Source of the DNA: an uncultured bacterium
GTDB lineage: Bacteria; Pseudomonadota; Gammaproteobacteria; Burkholderiales; Burkholderiaceae_E
Assembly: GCA_903864485.1 (NCBI GenBank)
Contig: CAIPGD010000079.1
Coordinates: forward strand, 1 to 63,635
Length of the DNA stretch: 63,635 nt
Reading direction: 5' to 3'
The notes under the pieces were generated by a model. It did no database searches, had not been told where the DNA came from, and was given only the letters and a program-made list of their open reading frames with translations. A program made the translations under genes and the position numbers. Of the stretch, positions 33,364 to 42,244 are shown piece after piece (positions within the stretch are counted from its first letter, which is position 1; each line of letters opens with the position of its first letter).

Positions 33364-34752
33364 CTAATGGATTATCCCGATGACGGCGTCCAGATTCGCG
33401 GGGTTCGTCCGATTGCGTGAACGACTGAAATCTGGCAACTCAACTCGTACCGTCAGCCCGCCGGTTACAGGCGAAAATAGCCGAACGGTACCTCCCGCCC
33501 GTTGAGCCAGTCGATCCACAATTGCCAATCCAAGCCCGGCGCCGCCCGCCGGGCCACCTCGCGAAGAATCCATCCGCGCGAATGGCCGCAACACCTGCTC
33601 GAGCGCATCGGCTGGCAAGCCTTGCCCCTGATCTTGCAAGACGATCGCAATATGCTCCTGGTGACGCGAAGCGGCAATCTGGAGACGCACGATCCCGTCC
33701 GTTGATTGCCCGTGGATCAACGCGTTGTCGACCAGATTGCTAACGATGCGTTCGAGGTCGATAGTTCTTCCAATCCAAATGAGGTCAGGCGGGACCTGAG
33801 CGATCCAGACCAACCCTCCAGTCTGCCGGGCCACGCTATGGGTCCTCGCGATCGATTCAAGGACCTGGCTGACATTCACTGGAGCACCGGTGAGTTCGTC
33901 AGGGTCCCTGGCGAATTCAATGAATTGACCGACGATCGCATCAATGCGTTCGATTTCTTCGACCATGGAACTTTTGGCTGAGACCTCCATAGGGGTGAGT
34001 TCAAGTTCAAGTCGCAGTCGGGCTAATGGCGTACGCAGGTCGTGTGAGATTCCCGCAAGGGCCAATTTGCGATCGCTTTCGAGTGCGCTGAGTTGTTCGG
34101 TCAATCGGTTGAACCGTCGATTCAAGCGTGCGATCTCACCGGGGCCCGCCTCTGGCAGCGGGTCTGGACGTCGGCCTGCAGCCACATGCTCGATTGCAGT
34201 GGCCAGGCGGGTGAGCGGTTGGTTGAGCCACCGGCTCAGCCCGAAGGCAATCAAGAGCGATACAGCCAAAGCAATGGCAATCCATTCCGCCCATTTCGGT
34301 TCTGGATGACGCTCGATTCGGTGGGGGTTGATTCCAATCCAATAAGCATCGCCCGCAATCAGGGTCCGGATCCAGAAGGCTGGTTCCGAGTTCACTGTGC
34401 TCGCCAACAGAGTGCCCGGGCCCATTTGTTCGCGCAGGCGCCCTGCCACTTCTTGCAGGAACGCGTTGTTTGGGGGCGTTTCAATTTGATCGGTGTCCTC
34501 TGCCGGCACAATCCGAACGCCTTCCTCTTGCGCAAGATCTGTCAAGAGTCGGCGGCGCAGCTCGGGCTGCGCTGCAACCAGTGCGTTACGGGTCAAATTG
34601 ACAACGCTGTTGACCTCCCAGGCCAACTGTTGAGCGAGGGGGGTTCGATCCGACAGCCGCAAGAATCCCATCCATGCAATCAGGCTGCTACAGAGAACGA
34701 ATGCAATGAGAAAAAATGTCCGCGCAAAAAGACTCGACGGAACGATCTTCAT
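33364..34752 (-). CDS. EnvZ/RisS-type sensor histidine kinase
   Basis: Membrane sensor kinase, 462 residues. Two membrane segments (about 9-30 and 156-173) bracket a small periplasmic domain of about 125 residues; HAMP follows (LSRWLNQPLTRLATAIEHVAAG), then the H-box GISHDLRTPLARL with phosphorylated His237, N-box NLVDNALIHG, and G-boxes DQGQGLP and GGAGLGLAIV. I chose ATG 34752, which overlaps the TGA of the response regulator (ATGA); the longer frame to 34806 lies in that gene. Likely partner of the adjacent OmpR-type regulator. The signal is unknown. Confidence 0.92.
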   Translation of the reverse strand: MKIVPSSLFARTFFLIAFVLCSSLIAWMGFLRLSDRTPLAQQLAWEVNSVVNLTRNALVAAQPELRRRLLTDLAQEEGVRIVPAEDTDQIETPPNNAFLQEVAGRLREQMGPGTLLASTVNSEPAFWIRTLIAGDAYWIGINPHRIERHPEPKWAEWIAIALAVSLLIAFGLSRWLNQPLTRLATAIEHVAAGRRPDPLPEAGPGEIARLNRRFNRLTEQLSALESDRKLALAGISHDLRTPLARLRLELELTPMEVSAKSSMVEEIERIDAIVGQFIEFARDPDELTGAPVNVSQVLESIARTHSVARQTGGLVWIAQVPPDLIWIGRTIDLERIVSNLVDNALIHGQSTDGIVRLQIAASRHQEHIAIVLQDQGQGLPADALEQVLRPFARMDSSRGGPAGGAGLGLAIVDRLAQRAGGTVRLFSPVTGGLTVRVELPDFSRSRNRTNPANLDAVIGIIH

Positions 34753-35468
34753 TCTTGCCCGTCGGGGACAAACACATACCCAACGCCCCAAACGGTTTGG
34801 ATCCAACGCGGATGGGCGGGGTCCGTTTCAAGCAGCCGGCGGAGCCGTGAGACCTGAACGTCAAGGCTGCGATCGAAGGCCTCGTATCCTCGCCCACGGG
34901 CCTGAGACATCAATTTGTCGCGCGACATCGGTTGATTCGGATGTCGTAGCAACACTTTAAGGAGTGAATATTCACCGGTCGTCAGCGCAATTTCGACTTC
35001 GTCTCGGTGCAGTTTTCGGGATGCCAGATCCAGTGTGAAGGGCCCGAACCGGATGTTTCCGGACTCAGGGGCTCCCGCGATGGGTTCGGCTGCCCTCCGT
35101 CTTAAAACGGCTGCAATCCGGGCCAGTAGCTCGCGCGGGTTAAATGGTTTGCCAAGATAATCGTCCGCCCCAAGTTCGAGACCAATGATCCTGTCGATAT
35201 CCTCGCTGCGCGCAGTGAGCATGATGATCGGGGTCTTGTCTCCGGCCCCCCGCAGTCGACGAAGGATAGAGAGCCCATCTTCTGCGGGCAACATCAGGTC
35301 CAGTACGATCAGGTCAACCCGATCTCGCAGCATGAGGCGGTCAAGTGCCAAGCCGTCAGGCGCCACCAGGACTTCAAATCCACTTTCGCTCAGGTGCCGA
35401 CGAAGCAGCTCCCGCAACTTCGGGTCGTCGTCAACAACAATGATGCGATTTGAGCGCTGATTTGACAT
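34749..35468 (-). CDS. ompR: OmpR-family response regulator
   Basis: 239-residue DNA-binding response regulator. Receiver domain (8-120) with the acidic pocket Asp13-15, phospho-acceptor Asp57 (VLDLMLPAEDG) and Lys in DDYLGKPFNP; winged-helix domain (about 140-235) with ALTTGEYSLLKVLLRHP and WGVGYVFVP. Cotranscribed and translationally coupled with the downstream kinase. In betaproteobacteria the pair at this locus is called OmpR/EnvZ or RisA/RisS. It is divergent from the DUF3106 gene across 43 bases. Exact orthology is uncertain, hence the moderate confidence in the symbol. Confidence 0.88.
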   Translation of the reverse strand: MSNQRSNRIIVVDDDPKLRELLRRHLSESGFEVLVAPDGLALDRLMLRDRVDLIVLDLMLPAEDGLSILRRLRGAGDKTPIIMLTARSEDIDRIIGLELGADDYLGKPFNPRELLARIAAVLRRRAAEPIAGAPESGNIRFGPFTLDLASRKLHRDEVEIALTTGEYSLLKVLLRHPNQPMSRDKLMSQARGRGYEAFDRSLDVQVSRLRRLLETDPAHPRWIQTVWGVGYVFVPDGQE

Positions 35469-35511
35469 GGTCGGGCAAGTGTACTGATTTGAGCGGGACT
35501 ATCATTGGGGA

Positions 35512-35880
35512 ATGAAATCTTCTCTCGCGGCACTGCTTCTCGCTCTGGGCCTCTGCGGTCAGGCAAGGGCGCAACTGCAGGCGCAGCCAAACTTGCAGCC
35601 ATCGGCGCAGGACGGTGAAGATCGCGAGAGGACGCGGCGTGAGATGCGCGAGGTGATGCGCTCGGAGCGGGAGCGGTGGCGCGAGAATTCCCCTCCGGTC
35701 CAAGGCTGGGCTTGGCGTCCGCCAGCTCCACGGCATTGGGAAGGTCATGAGGGACGACTAACACCCAAAGAACGGCGTGAATTACGAAACTTGTTGGAAG
35801 AGACTGCACGCGAACGGCGAGCGCTTGCCGCGGAGCGTGGCACCGAATTGGTTCCAGCCGCCAAGGGGGCCGAGCGTTGA
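35512..35880 (+). CDS. DUF3106 secreted protein
   Basis: 122-residue protein with a Sec signal peptide (about 1-20, cleaved after ARA) and a highly charged mature part. The C-terminal LTPKERRELRNLLEETARERR resembles the DUF3106 pattern, in which WxxLxPxERxxLR-type segments recur. Only one such segment is seen here, so the protein is shorter than many relatives. Function unknown; periplasmic location is inferred. TTGGGGA precedes the ATG. It overlaps tsaB by TTGA and is divergent from the ompR-type gene. Confidence 0.75.
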   Translation: MKSSLAALLLALGLCGQARAQLQAQPNLQPSAQDGEDRERTRREMREVMRSERERWRENSPPVQGWAWRPPAPRHWEGHEGRLTPKERRELRNLLEETARERRALAAERGTELVPAAKGAER

Positions 35881-36641
35881 TCGTCGCCCGAACCCCAGAT
35901 CCAGTTTCGTCGCCAACGATTCTTGCACTGGAGGTTTCCATTGACCGGTGCACGGTCGGTCTGCTCTACGCGGGCGCTTGCGTTTGGCGCGAAGCGTCTG
36001 GAGGGCGGGCGGCCGAGGCGATTCTGCCGTGTATTGAAACGCTGCTCGCCGATCACGAAATTCCGCGCAGTGCACTCGATGCAGTGGCCTTCAGTGCTGG
36101 GCCCGGCGGTTTTACTGGCCTTCGGGTCGCCTGTGGGGTCGCCCAAGGGTTAGGTTGGGCACTCGAACGCCCCCTGTTGGTGGTTGATTCCCTGGCGGCG
36201 GTGGCTTGGCAGACTGCGACGGCCCAAACTCAGCGTGTTGCTGTTGCCATTGACGCTCGGATGGGTGAGGTCTATGCAGGACTTTACGCCGTCAACCCCG
36301 AGGGTGAAGTTCAGACCGTCCATGCGCCCTGGCTGGCGGACCCCGACTCGCTATCAGCGAGCTTCGCGCAAGAGCTCGATCCCTCGACCGACTGGGTGGC
36401 TGCAGGCGATGCGTTTCGCGTCTATCCCCAACTCATTGAATCAGCCGAGCCAAACCTCTGGGGCAGGGTAGAAACCACCTTTGCGCCTCGAGCCGATGCG
36501 ATTGCGTCGATTGGCACAAGGCTATGGCATGCAGGCCTTGCCGTCTCAGCCCATGAGGCGGCGCCGATCTATATCCGGAATAAGGTTGCACTTGACGTTG
36601 GTGAACAGCGCGCGCTGAGAGTCTCGCGTGGACAAATTTGA
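35877..36641 (+). CDS. tsaB: tRNA threonylcarbamoyladenosine synthesis protein TsaB
   Basis: Non-catalytic partner of TsaD in forming t6A37 in ANN-decoding tRNAs. 254 residues from a TTG start at 35877, overlapping the DUF3106 stop, with AAGGGGGC upstream. ASKHA-fold signatures: ILALEVSIDRCTVGLL and the family hallmark SAGPGGFTGLRVACGVAQGL; DARMGEVYAGLY is also present. In frame with no earlier good start. It overlaps rimI by 14 bases, the common tsaB-rimI pairing. Confidence 0.93.
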   Translation: MIVARTPDPVSSPTILALEVSIDRCTVGLLYAGACVWREASGGRAAEAILPCIETLLADHEIPRSALDAVAFSAGPGGFTGLRVACGVAQGLGWALERPLLVVDSLAAVAWQTATAQTQRVAVAIDARMGEVYAGLYAVNPEGEVQTVHAPWLADPDSLSASFAQELDPSTDWVAAGDAFRVYPQLIESAEPNLWGRVETTFAPRADAIASIGTRLWHAGLAVSAHEAAPIYIRNKVALDVGEQRALRVSRGQI

Positions 36642-37116
36642 GATAAGGCCCATGGTTGCGGCGGATCTCGATCAAGTGATCGCGATCGAATCTGCGGTTT
36701 ACCCTCATCCCTGGTCTCGCGGTAACTTTGCTGATTCCCTCAAGGCTGACTACGACTCGAGCGTCTGCGTCCGCGACGACAGAATTTTGGCCTATTGGCT
36801 CCTGATGCACGCACCCGACGCATCACATCTCTTGAACTTCAGCATCGAGCCGAGCCATCAACGACAGGGCCTTGGTTCAAGACTACTGAGTCATCTCTTG
36901 GGGGTGCTGGGGGGGCGCCGCGTTGAAGCCGTTGTGCTGGAAGTTCGGCCAACCAACTTAGGCGCACTGAGTCTTTACGAACGGGCTGGTTTTGAACGCA
37001 TTGGGATCCGGCGGGGGTACTACCCAGCCGCTGACCGTCAACGAGAAGACGCCGTTGTCATGCGTCGTGATTTGTCTCGAGTGGAAGCCTTTGGAGGAGA
37101 GCGTAATGTTGGGTGA
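36628..37116 (+). CDS. rimI: Ribosomal protein S18-alanine N-acetyltransferase RimI
   Basis: GNAT acetyltransferase that modifies the N-terminus of ribosomal protein bS18. 162 residues from GTG 36628. Acetyl-CoA-binding motif A is PSHQRQGLGSRLLSHLL, with LEVRPTNLGALSLYERAGFE and the C-terminal RRGYYPA-DRQREDAVVM pattern typical of RimI. Start lies inside tsaB; stop overlaps the next gene by 11 bases, so the three-gene string is tightly coupled. Confidence 0.93.
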   Translation: MDKFEIRPMVAADLDQVIAIESAVYPHPWSRGNFADSLKADYDSSVCVRDDRILAYWLLMHAPDASHLLNFSIEPSHQRQGLGSRLLSHLLGVLGGRRVEAVVLEVRPTNLGALSLYERAGFERIGIRRGYYPAADRQREDAVVMRRDLSRVEAFGGERNVG

Positions 37117-37756
37117 TTCACCTTGGGCTTGGTCACCCTCGCAAGATCGCGCCTGGCGGATGCTCGGGATTGGTCCACGTTGGGTTCGCCAGTCAATCGA
37201 GACGGGCGCCCAATCGGCCAATTTTGATCAGGCGGCGATGATCGGAGCATTCAATCGAGGCCTGACTGCGCGCATGTTTCAGTGGCCAAATCATTCTTAC
37301 GAAGCCCAGGAGGTCCTGAAACGCGGTCCTGATAGCTGGCTGCTTCTTTCTCAAACCCAATCCGAAAGCCCCGCCCAGGCTGAGCATCTTCTTGACGCGA
37401 TGCTTAGTGCAATCGGCGCCACATGGTCCAAACCAGAGTATTCAGGCGGCCCTGAGCCGCTCAAGGCAATACGGGTACTTGAATCCGGACAAGTCGGTGG
37501 GGTACTCGTTTTGGGTAGCGAAGCGCTTGTAACGCTTGGCCATGAAGGCAGCCGCCTTGAAGACCTGCGCGGCCGAGCGCATCCGCTTCTGATCGGTGAG
37601 TTACAGATTCCAGTGATCGTCAGCTTTGGGCCACAACATCTCTTGAACGAGCCACTGGATAAGGCCCGCGCTTGGCGCGACCTCCAACTCGCGCGGTCGT
37701 TACAAGTTCAGGGCGCGTGTTTTCCAATCAGCGAAACTGAATCAAACTTGGCCTGA
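37106..37756 (+). CDS. Degenerate family 4 uracil-DNA-glycosylase-like protein
   Basis: 216-residue protein from ATG 37106 with an excellent GGAGGAGA site. Position after rimI is where Burkholderiales carry a family 4-like uracil-DNA glycosylase, and parts match: AEHLLDAMLSAIGA, GSEALVTLG..LRGRAHPL and the tail LLNEPLDKARAWRDLQLARS resemble the UDG fold. But the four cluster cysteines expected in family 4 are missing, as is the active GEAPG-type motif, and the usual HPS before LL is GPQ. I infer a diverged, possibly non-catalytic relative or a decaying gene. The last 49 bases overlap lplT on the other strand. Confidence 0.6.
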   Translation: MLGDSPWAWSPSQDRAWRMLGIGPRWVRQSIETGAQSANFDQAAMIGAFNRGLTARMFQWPNHSYEAQEVLKRGPDSWLLLSQTQSESPAQAEHLLDAMLSAIGATWSKPEYSGGPEPLKAIRVLESGQVGGVLVLGSEALVTLGHEGSRLEDLRGRAHPLLIGELQIPVIVSFGPQHLLNEPLDKARAWRDLQLARSLQVQGACFPISETESNLA

Positions 37757-38970
37757 TTCATTTGGTGGCGCTTCAGCACGAGGGTCATCGCTGCGGCAAT
37801 GAACAACCCAAACATCCAGATCACGATATTGACCGACAGGTTGGCCTGAATCAGCAATGAGTAGAGCCCCAGCATCAGAAGCACGCTCAGATTTTCATTG
37901 AAATTCTGAACCGCGATGGAATGCCCAGCGCTCATGAGCAAATGGCCCCGGTGCTGAAGCAACGCATTCATTGGAACGACGAAAAACCCAGCGAGTCCGC
38001 CGACGATGATCAGTAAGGGATAGGCCCAATTGAGGCTTGATATAAAGGTCATGAGCGGTACCAAAAGGCCCATGGCAATACCGACGCGGAGCACGCTGAG
38101 CGACCCGCGCAAGCTCACAAATCGGGCGGCAAGCACTGCGCCAATGGCAATCCCAATCGCGACAACCCCTTGAAGCTTCGCGGCTGAGGAGAGCGCCATG
38201 CCGAGTTGCACTTCGGCCCACTTCAGGATGATGAACTGCAGCGTTGCACCTGCGCCCCAGAACAGCGTGGTGACAGCGAGTGAAATCTGCCCAAGTGAAT
38301 CTCCCCAGAGCTTCTTGAGGCAATGAGCGAAATCCTTCACCAGGAACCAGGGGTTACGCTCCTGGTGGGGGTAATGAGCGCCGGTGTCCGGGACCTTTAA
38401 ATTAAACGCCGCCGCGATGGCATACACCACGGCAACAACCACAATCGCGGCCTCGGCTGCGGTGTCGACGCCGGTATTTACCCCTGGGATTTCAAAGCTC
38501 AGCAGCCAACCTGAGACCTTGGGATCGATGAGTGCGCCACCCAGCGCGGTCCCTAAAATAATCGACCCCACGGTCGTACCCTCGATCCAACCGTTCGCAG
38601 CCACGAGTTTTTCGGACGGCAGCAACTCCGTCAGAATTCCGTATTTCGCGGGTGAATAGGCGGCTGCACCAAATCCAACGACCGCGTAAGCTGCCAACGG
38701 ATGGACAGACCAGAACATCATGGCGCAGCCCACCACTTTCACCAGATTGGTGATGAACATCACCCGGCCTTTCGGCATTGAATCCGCAAACGCGCCCACG
38801 AACGGGGCAAGGGCCACGTAAGACACGGTAAAAAAGAGTTTGAGAAGGGGCCGCATCCATTCGGGGGCCTGCGTCTCAATCAGCAAGGCGATTGCAGCAA
38901 TCAGCAGTGCATTATCGGCAAGCGACGAAAAAAACTGCGCCGCCATAATCGTGTAGAAGCCGCGATTCAT
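37708..38970 (-). CDS. lplT: Lysophospholipid transporter LplT (MFS)
   Basis: Inner-membrane flippase-like transporter that brings lysophospholipids into the cell for re-acylation. 420 residues with about 12 membrane helices. Characteristic segments: FFSSLADNALLIAAIALL, SMPKGRVMFITNLVK, GFGAAAYSPAKYGILTELL and NGWIEGTTVGSIILGTALGG. ATG 38970, 38 bases divergent from radA. The last 17 codons overlap antisense with the UDG-like gene. The acyltransferase partner aas and the alr gene often found next to it are not in this window. Confidence 0.92.
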   Translation of the reverse strand: MNRGFYTIMAAQFFSSLADNALLIAAIALLIETQAPEWMRPLLKLFFTVSYVALAPFVGAFADSMPKGRVMFITNLVKVVGCAMMFWSVHPLAAYAVVGFGAAAYSPAKYGILTELLPSEKLVAANGWIEGTTVGSIILGTALGGALIDPKVSGWLLSFEIPGVNTGVDTAAEAAIVVVAVVYAIAAAFNLKVPDTGAHYPHQERNPWFLVKDFAHCLKKLWGDSLGQISLAVTTLFWGAGATLQFIILKWAEVQLGMALSSAAKLQGVVAIGIAIGAVLAARFVSLRGSLSVLRVGIAMGLLVPLMTFISSLNWAYPLLIIVGGLAGFFVVPMNALLQHRGHLLMSAGHSIAVQNFNENLSVLLMLGLYSLLIQANLSVNIVIWMFGLFIAAAMTLVLKRHQMNQAKFDSVSLIGKHAP

Positions 38971-39008
38971 CGGGGCGTTATAGCACGCTCATAGGGGAAA
39001 CCATCGAG

Positions 39009-40415
39009 ATGGCACGAGCACGGGTTGAATATGTGTGTACCGAGTGTGGCGGTGTGGCGCCAAAATGGCAGGGTCGATGCTCGGCCTGCGGAGCCTGGAA
39101 TACGCTTGCCGAGTCGGTTGCAAGTGATCCGCGGTCGTCAGCGGGTGCCGGCGGGCAGGGGGATCGTCGACATGCGCTGGTCGAGGCAAGCGAGCTCCAG
39201 GCGCTGAATGCGATCGCTGCTGAGGAGACCCCCCGATTCACCTCGGGCATTGAGGAGTTTGATCGGGTGTTGGGCGGCGGCCTCGTACCAGGCGCAGTGG
39301 TTTTAATTGGCGGCGATCCCGGGATTGGCAAAAGCACGCTGCTCTTGCAGTCTTTGGCATCGATTGCTGCGGACTCGGCGGCTTTGTATGTGACCGGCGA
39401 GGAGTCAACTGCCCAGGTTGCTTTGCGGGCCCGCCGACTTGGCTTGGGCGAGAGCGCGATGCCTGTTCTGGCTGAGACTCAACTCGAACGGATTGCTGCC
39501 GTCCTCTCTCAGCACAAACCCCGGGTGGCGGTCATTGACTCGATCCAGACCCTATTTACGGATGCGCTGCCTTCAGCCCCAGGCTCGGTGGCGCAGGTCC
39601 GCGAATGCGCTGCCCAACTGACCCGGATTGCCAAGCGCGACAACCTCACCATCATTCTGGTCGGGCATGTCACGAAAGAGGGGCAACTCGCGGGGCCGAG
39701 GGTCCTCGAGCACATGGTCGATTGCGTGCTGTATTTCGAGGGCGAGGCTCATTCGGCTTTTCGATTGGTCCGAGCATTCAAGAATCGATTCGGCGCGGTG
39801 AACGAATTGGGTGTGTTCGCGATGACCGATCGGGGCTTGCGGGGTGTCACCAATCCGTCCGCCATGTTTCTTGCCCAACACGATCGTCGGGTTCCGGGAA
39901 GTTGCGTCTTGGTGACCCAAGAAGGTTCCCGGCCCTTGCTTGTTGAGATTCAGGCCCTGGTCGATTCAGCCCATGCGCCCAATCCACGCCGCCTTAGTGT
40001 CGGTCTTGAAGCAAATCGGCTCGCGATGTTGTTGGCGGTCGCTCATCGTCATGCGGGCCTGGTGACCTTTGATCAAGACGTGTTTGTCAATGCGGTTGGC
40101 GGTGTCCGAATTGTCGAGCCGGCGGCAGATCTGGCGGTCCTGTTTGCCATCGTCTCGAGCCTCCGCAATCGGCCGCTTGGGGCGGACTGTGAAGGTGGAC
40201 TGGCGGTTTTTGGGGAAATTGGGCTTGCCGGCGAAATCCGTCCGGCGCCGCGTGGCCAGGAACGCTTGCGCGAGGTGTCGAAGCTGGGTTTTGCCCGGGT
40301 GATCGTGCCGCGGGCCAATACGCCCAAGGCGGGCAGTCGCGGGGCGCCTGAAGGATTGGAAATCCTTGCGGTCGACCGGGTCGACCAGGCGCTCGATCTA
40401 GCATTCTCGAGGTGA
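39009..40415 (+). CDS. radA: DNA repair protein RadA
   Basis: Branch-migration ATPase/helicase that processes recombination intermediates. 468 residues. N-terminal zinc finger Cys10/Cys13/Cys24/Cys27; Walker A GGDPGIGKST at 101-110; RadA-specific KNRFG motif (FKNRFGAVNELGVFAM); and a C-terminal Lon-like domain that ends before the stop. AGGGGA sits upstream of ATG 39009. Normal length and no damaged residue seen. Confidence 0.96.
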   Translation: MARARVEYVCTECGGVAPKWQGRCSACGAWNTLAESVASDPRSSAGAGGQGDRRHALVEASELQALNAIAAEETPRFTSGIEEFDRVLGGGLVPGAVVLIGGDPGIGKSTLLLQSLASIAADSAALYVTGEESTAQVALRARRLGLGESAMPVLAETQLERIAAVLSQHKPRVAVIDSIQTLFTDALPSAPGSVAQVRECAAQLTRIAKRDNLTIILVGHVTKEGQLAGPRVLEHMVDCVLYFEGEAHSAFRLVRAFKNRFGAVNELGVFAMTDRGLRGVTNPSAMFLAQHDRRVPGSCVLVTQEGSRPLLVEIQALVDSAHAPNPRRLSVGLEANRLAMLLAVAHRHAGLVTFDQDVFVNAVGGVRIVEPAADLAVLFAIVSSLRNRPLGADCEGGLAVFGEIGLAGEIRPAPRGQERLREVSKLGFARVIVPRANTPKAGSRGAPEGLEILAVDRVDQALDLAFSR

Positions 40416-40498
40416 TGATCTAACCGCAGACGGCACTGGCGAACGAGCAGGCACGAATCACGCGTGCCACAGGGGCCAACCGACATCCGGAGCCTCCC

Positions 40499-40945
40499 AT
40501 GGACTTCCACTTCTTGCGCAGTTCTGCTCAGCATAAGCTCAGCGCGTTGCCGCCAGCCCCGTCGCACTTACTGGTCCCCGACCAGGAACTCGCCGCGAAT
40601 CAGGACTATGTCCTTGCAGGGCTTGGACTCTGGATGGTGGCCTCACCTTGGTTATTTCAATTTTCTGGTTCGTTTACGCCGCGCTGGACTGCGTTAATCG
40701 TAGGCGCCTTGGTTGTGCTGATGGCCTTTGAAAACAAACTCTGGCCTTCTCGCTATGGACAGTGGGCCGCCTTGGCCCTCGGGCTTCTGCTGTTTTGCAG
40801 TCCGTTTCTCTTGGGTGCATATCATCCACCACAGGCCGCCGCGAATGCCGTCACGATCGGCGCGGCGCTGGTTGGATGGTCTGGCTGGTCTCTGGCGCGT
40901 CAACACGATGAACGCGTCGCTGCGGGGCTCTCGTCCCGACTATAA
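40499..40945 (+). CDS. SPW-repeat membrane protein
   Basis: 148-residue inner-membrane protein with about four helices. The segment LGLWMVASPWLFQF (from about residue 42) is a clean SPW motif, and LLLFCSPFLLGAY shows a weaker second copy, as in the DUF/SPW repeat family of unknown function. CGGAG precedes ATG 40499. It has its own 83-base leader after radA. Its last 6 bases overlap the convergent hpnE stop. Confidence 0.72.
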   Translation: MDFHFLRSSAQHKLSALPPAPSHLLVPDQELAANQDYVLAGLGLWMVASPWLFQFSGSFTPRWTALIVGALVVLMAFENKLWPSRYGQWAALALGLLLFCSPFLLGAYHPPQAAANAVTIGAALVGWSGWSLARQHDERVAAGLSSRL

Positions 40946-42244
40946 AGCCAGTGCCAGTTGGCGTGCCGCTTTGAGACCACTGCGTACCGCCGATTCCAAT
41001 GTCGCCGGGTATTCGCTGGCCGTCCAATCGCCAGCGAGCATGACTGATGGCCATTCCTGGGCTAAGGCGTCGACATCCGGCCGCTTGAGTCCTGGACAGC
41101 AGGAAAACGTCGCCGCTGTCTCATGGATCAGTTTCGCGCCGAGCACTCGTGCCCCGTCAAGCCTTGTCGGCCGCCCCTGTTGCGCAAGCACTTGTTCCAA
41201 CTGACTGAGACATGACTGGATGAGATCAGTACGATCAGTTGCCCGGGCTGCAGCGCTAATGACGACCGACGCTAGGGTCGCGCCATTCGCTTCAGCCCTG
41301 GTAAAAAGCCATTCGCCTGGACCGTCCTCCATAAGCGTCAGGCAATGCGGCTCGAAAATACCAGGGGCGAACATTAACCAGAGCGTTTGAATTGACTCTG
41401 TAGGCAATGCAGGTATCCGGGGACCCAAGAGACGCCGAGCGCTATGCGCGGCAAGTGCGACCACCACGCCATCAAATGGCTCGTGGTCCACCGTAGGGCC
41501 TGATTGAATCGAGCGCACGAGGTGGCGTCGACGGATGATGCCGTGATGGCTCATCAAAAACTGTGCGGCAAGCTTGGGTAGAGATTCGCCGAGCGGTACG
41601 TTTGGGACCAGCATGTCGGATGCTCGCGCGTCATCGCTGCCGAGGGTGTCCCTCAGGACCGCAGCAAAGCTGGCTGCGCACGCTTTGGTCGGAGGGGTGT
41701 TGAGGGCTGCAAGGCAAAGCGGGTTCCAGACACGCCGCTGTACCGCTTCGGTTTGTTGCGCATCGGACAAGAGCTGCGCAACGGTGAGTCCAGGTGCGGT
41801 CTTCCAGCCGCGAAGCTTCATCGTCACACCGAGGCGTGCGATCGAAATTCGATCGCCCCACTGAAGGCCCCGTGCTCGTAACAGACCGTGCACCAGATGC
41901 CACGGAGCGTTTGCATCGGATGCTTTGAACTGGAGTCCCCGATCGCTATTGAGCGTGAATGGCATTCGCTTGAAGAACTGCGATTCGAAACCGCCGAGCC
42001 GTTCAAGTAGGGCAAGCGTCTCTTGGTAAGCACCGACTAACAGGTGCTGTCCGTTATCAATCTGTACCTCCTGAACACCCCCATCTGGAGACTTGACCGA
42101 CCAGTTCAGTGAGCGTGCCCGACCGCCGATCTCTGGCGCTGCTTCAAATACAGTGACCCGGGCACCTCTGGCAGCGAGTTCCACGGCTGCGCTCAGGCCA
42201 GCCCATCCGGCACCGACGACGGCGACTCGAGGATCCGGCTTCAA
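40940..42244 (-). CDS. hpnE: Hydroxysqualene dehydroxylase HpnE
   Basis: FAD-dependent enzyme that reduces hydroxysqualene to squalene. Rossmann FAD motif VAVVGAGWAGLSAAVELAARG directly at the N-terminus, GGRARSL, and the C-terminal FAD segment VMLAGDWTASEYPATLESAVRSG typical of amine-oxidase/squalene family. The frame is open back to a TTG at 42304, but TTG at 42244 overlaps the hpnD TGA (TTGA) and puts the FAD fold a few residues in, so I chose it (434 aa). Third gene of hpnC-hpnD-hpnE. Confidence 0.9.
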   Translation of the reverse strand: MKPDPRVAVVGAGWAGLSAAVELAARGARVTVFEAAPEIGGRARSLNWSVKSPDGGVQEVQIDNGQHLLVGAYQETLALLERLGGFESQFFKRMPFTLNSDRGLQFKASDANAPWHLVHGLLRARGLQWGDRISIARLGVTMKLRGWKTAPGLTVAQLLSDAQQTEAVQRRVWNPLCLAALNTPPTKACAASFAAVLRDTLGSDDARASDMLVPNVPLGESLPKLAAQFLMSHHGIIRRRHLVRSIQSGPTVDHEPFDGVVVALAAHSARRLLGPRIPALPTESIQTLWLMFAPGIFEPHCLTLMEDGPGEWLFTRAEANGATLASVVISAAARATDRTDLIQSCLSQLEQVLAQQGRPTRLDGARVLGAKLIHETAATFSCCPGLKRPDVDALAQEWPSVMLAGDWTASEYPATLESAVRSGLKAARQLALAL

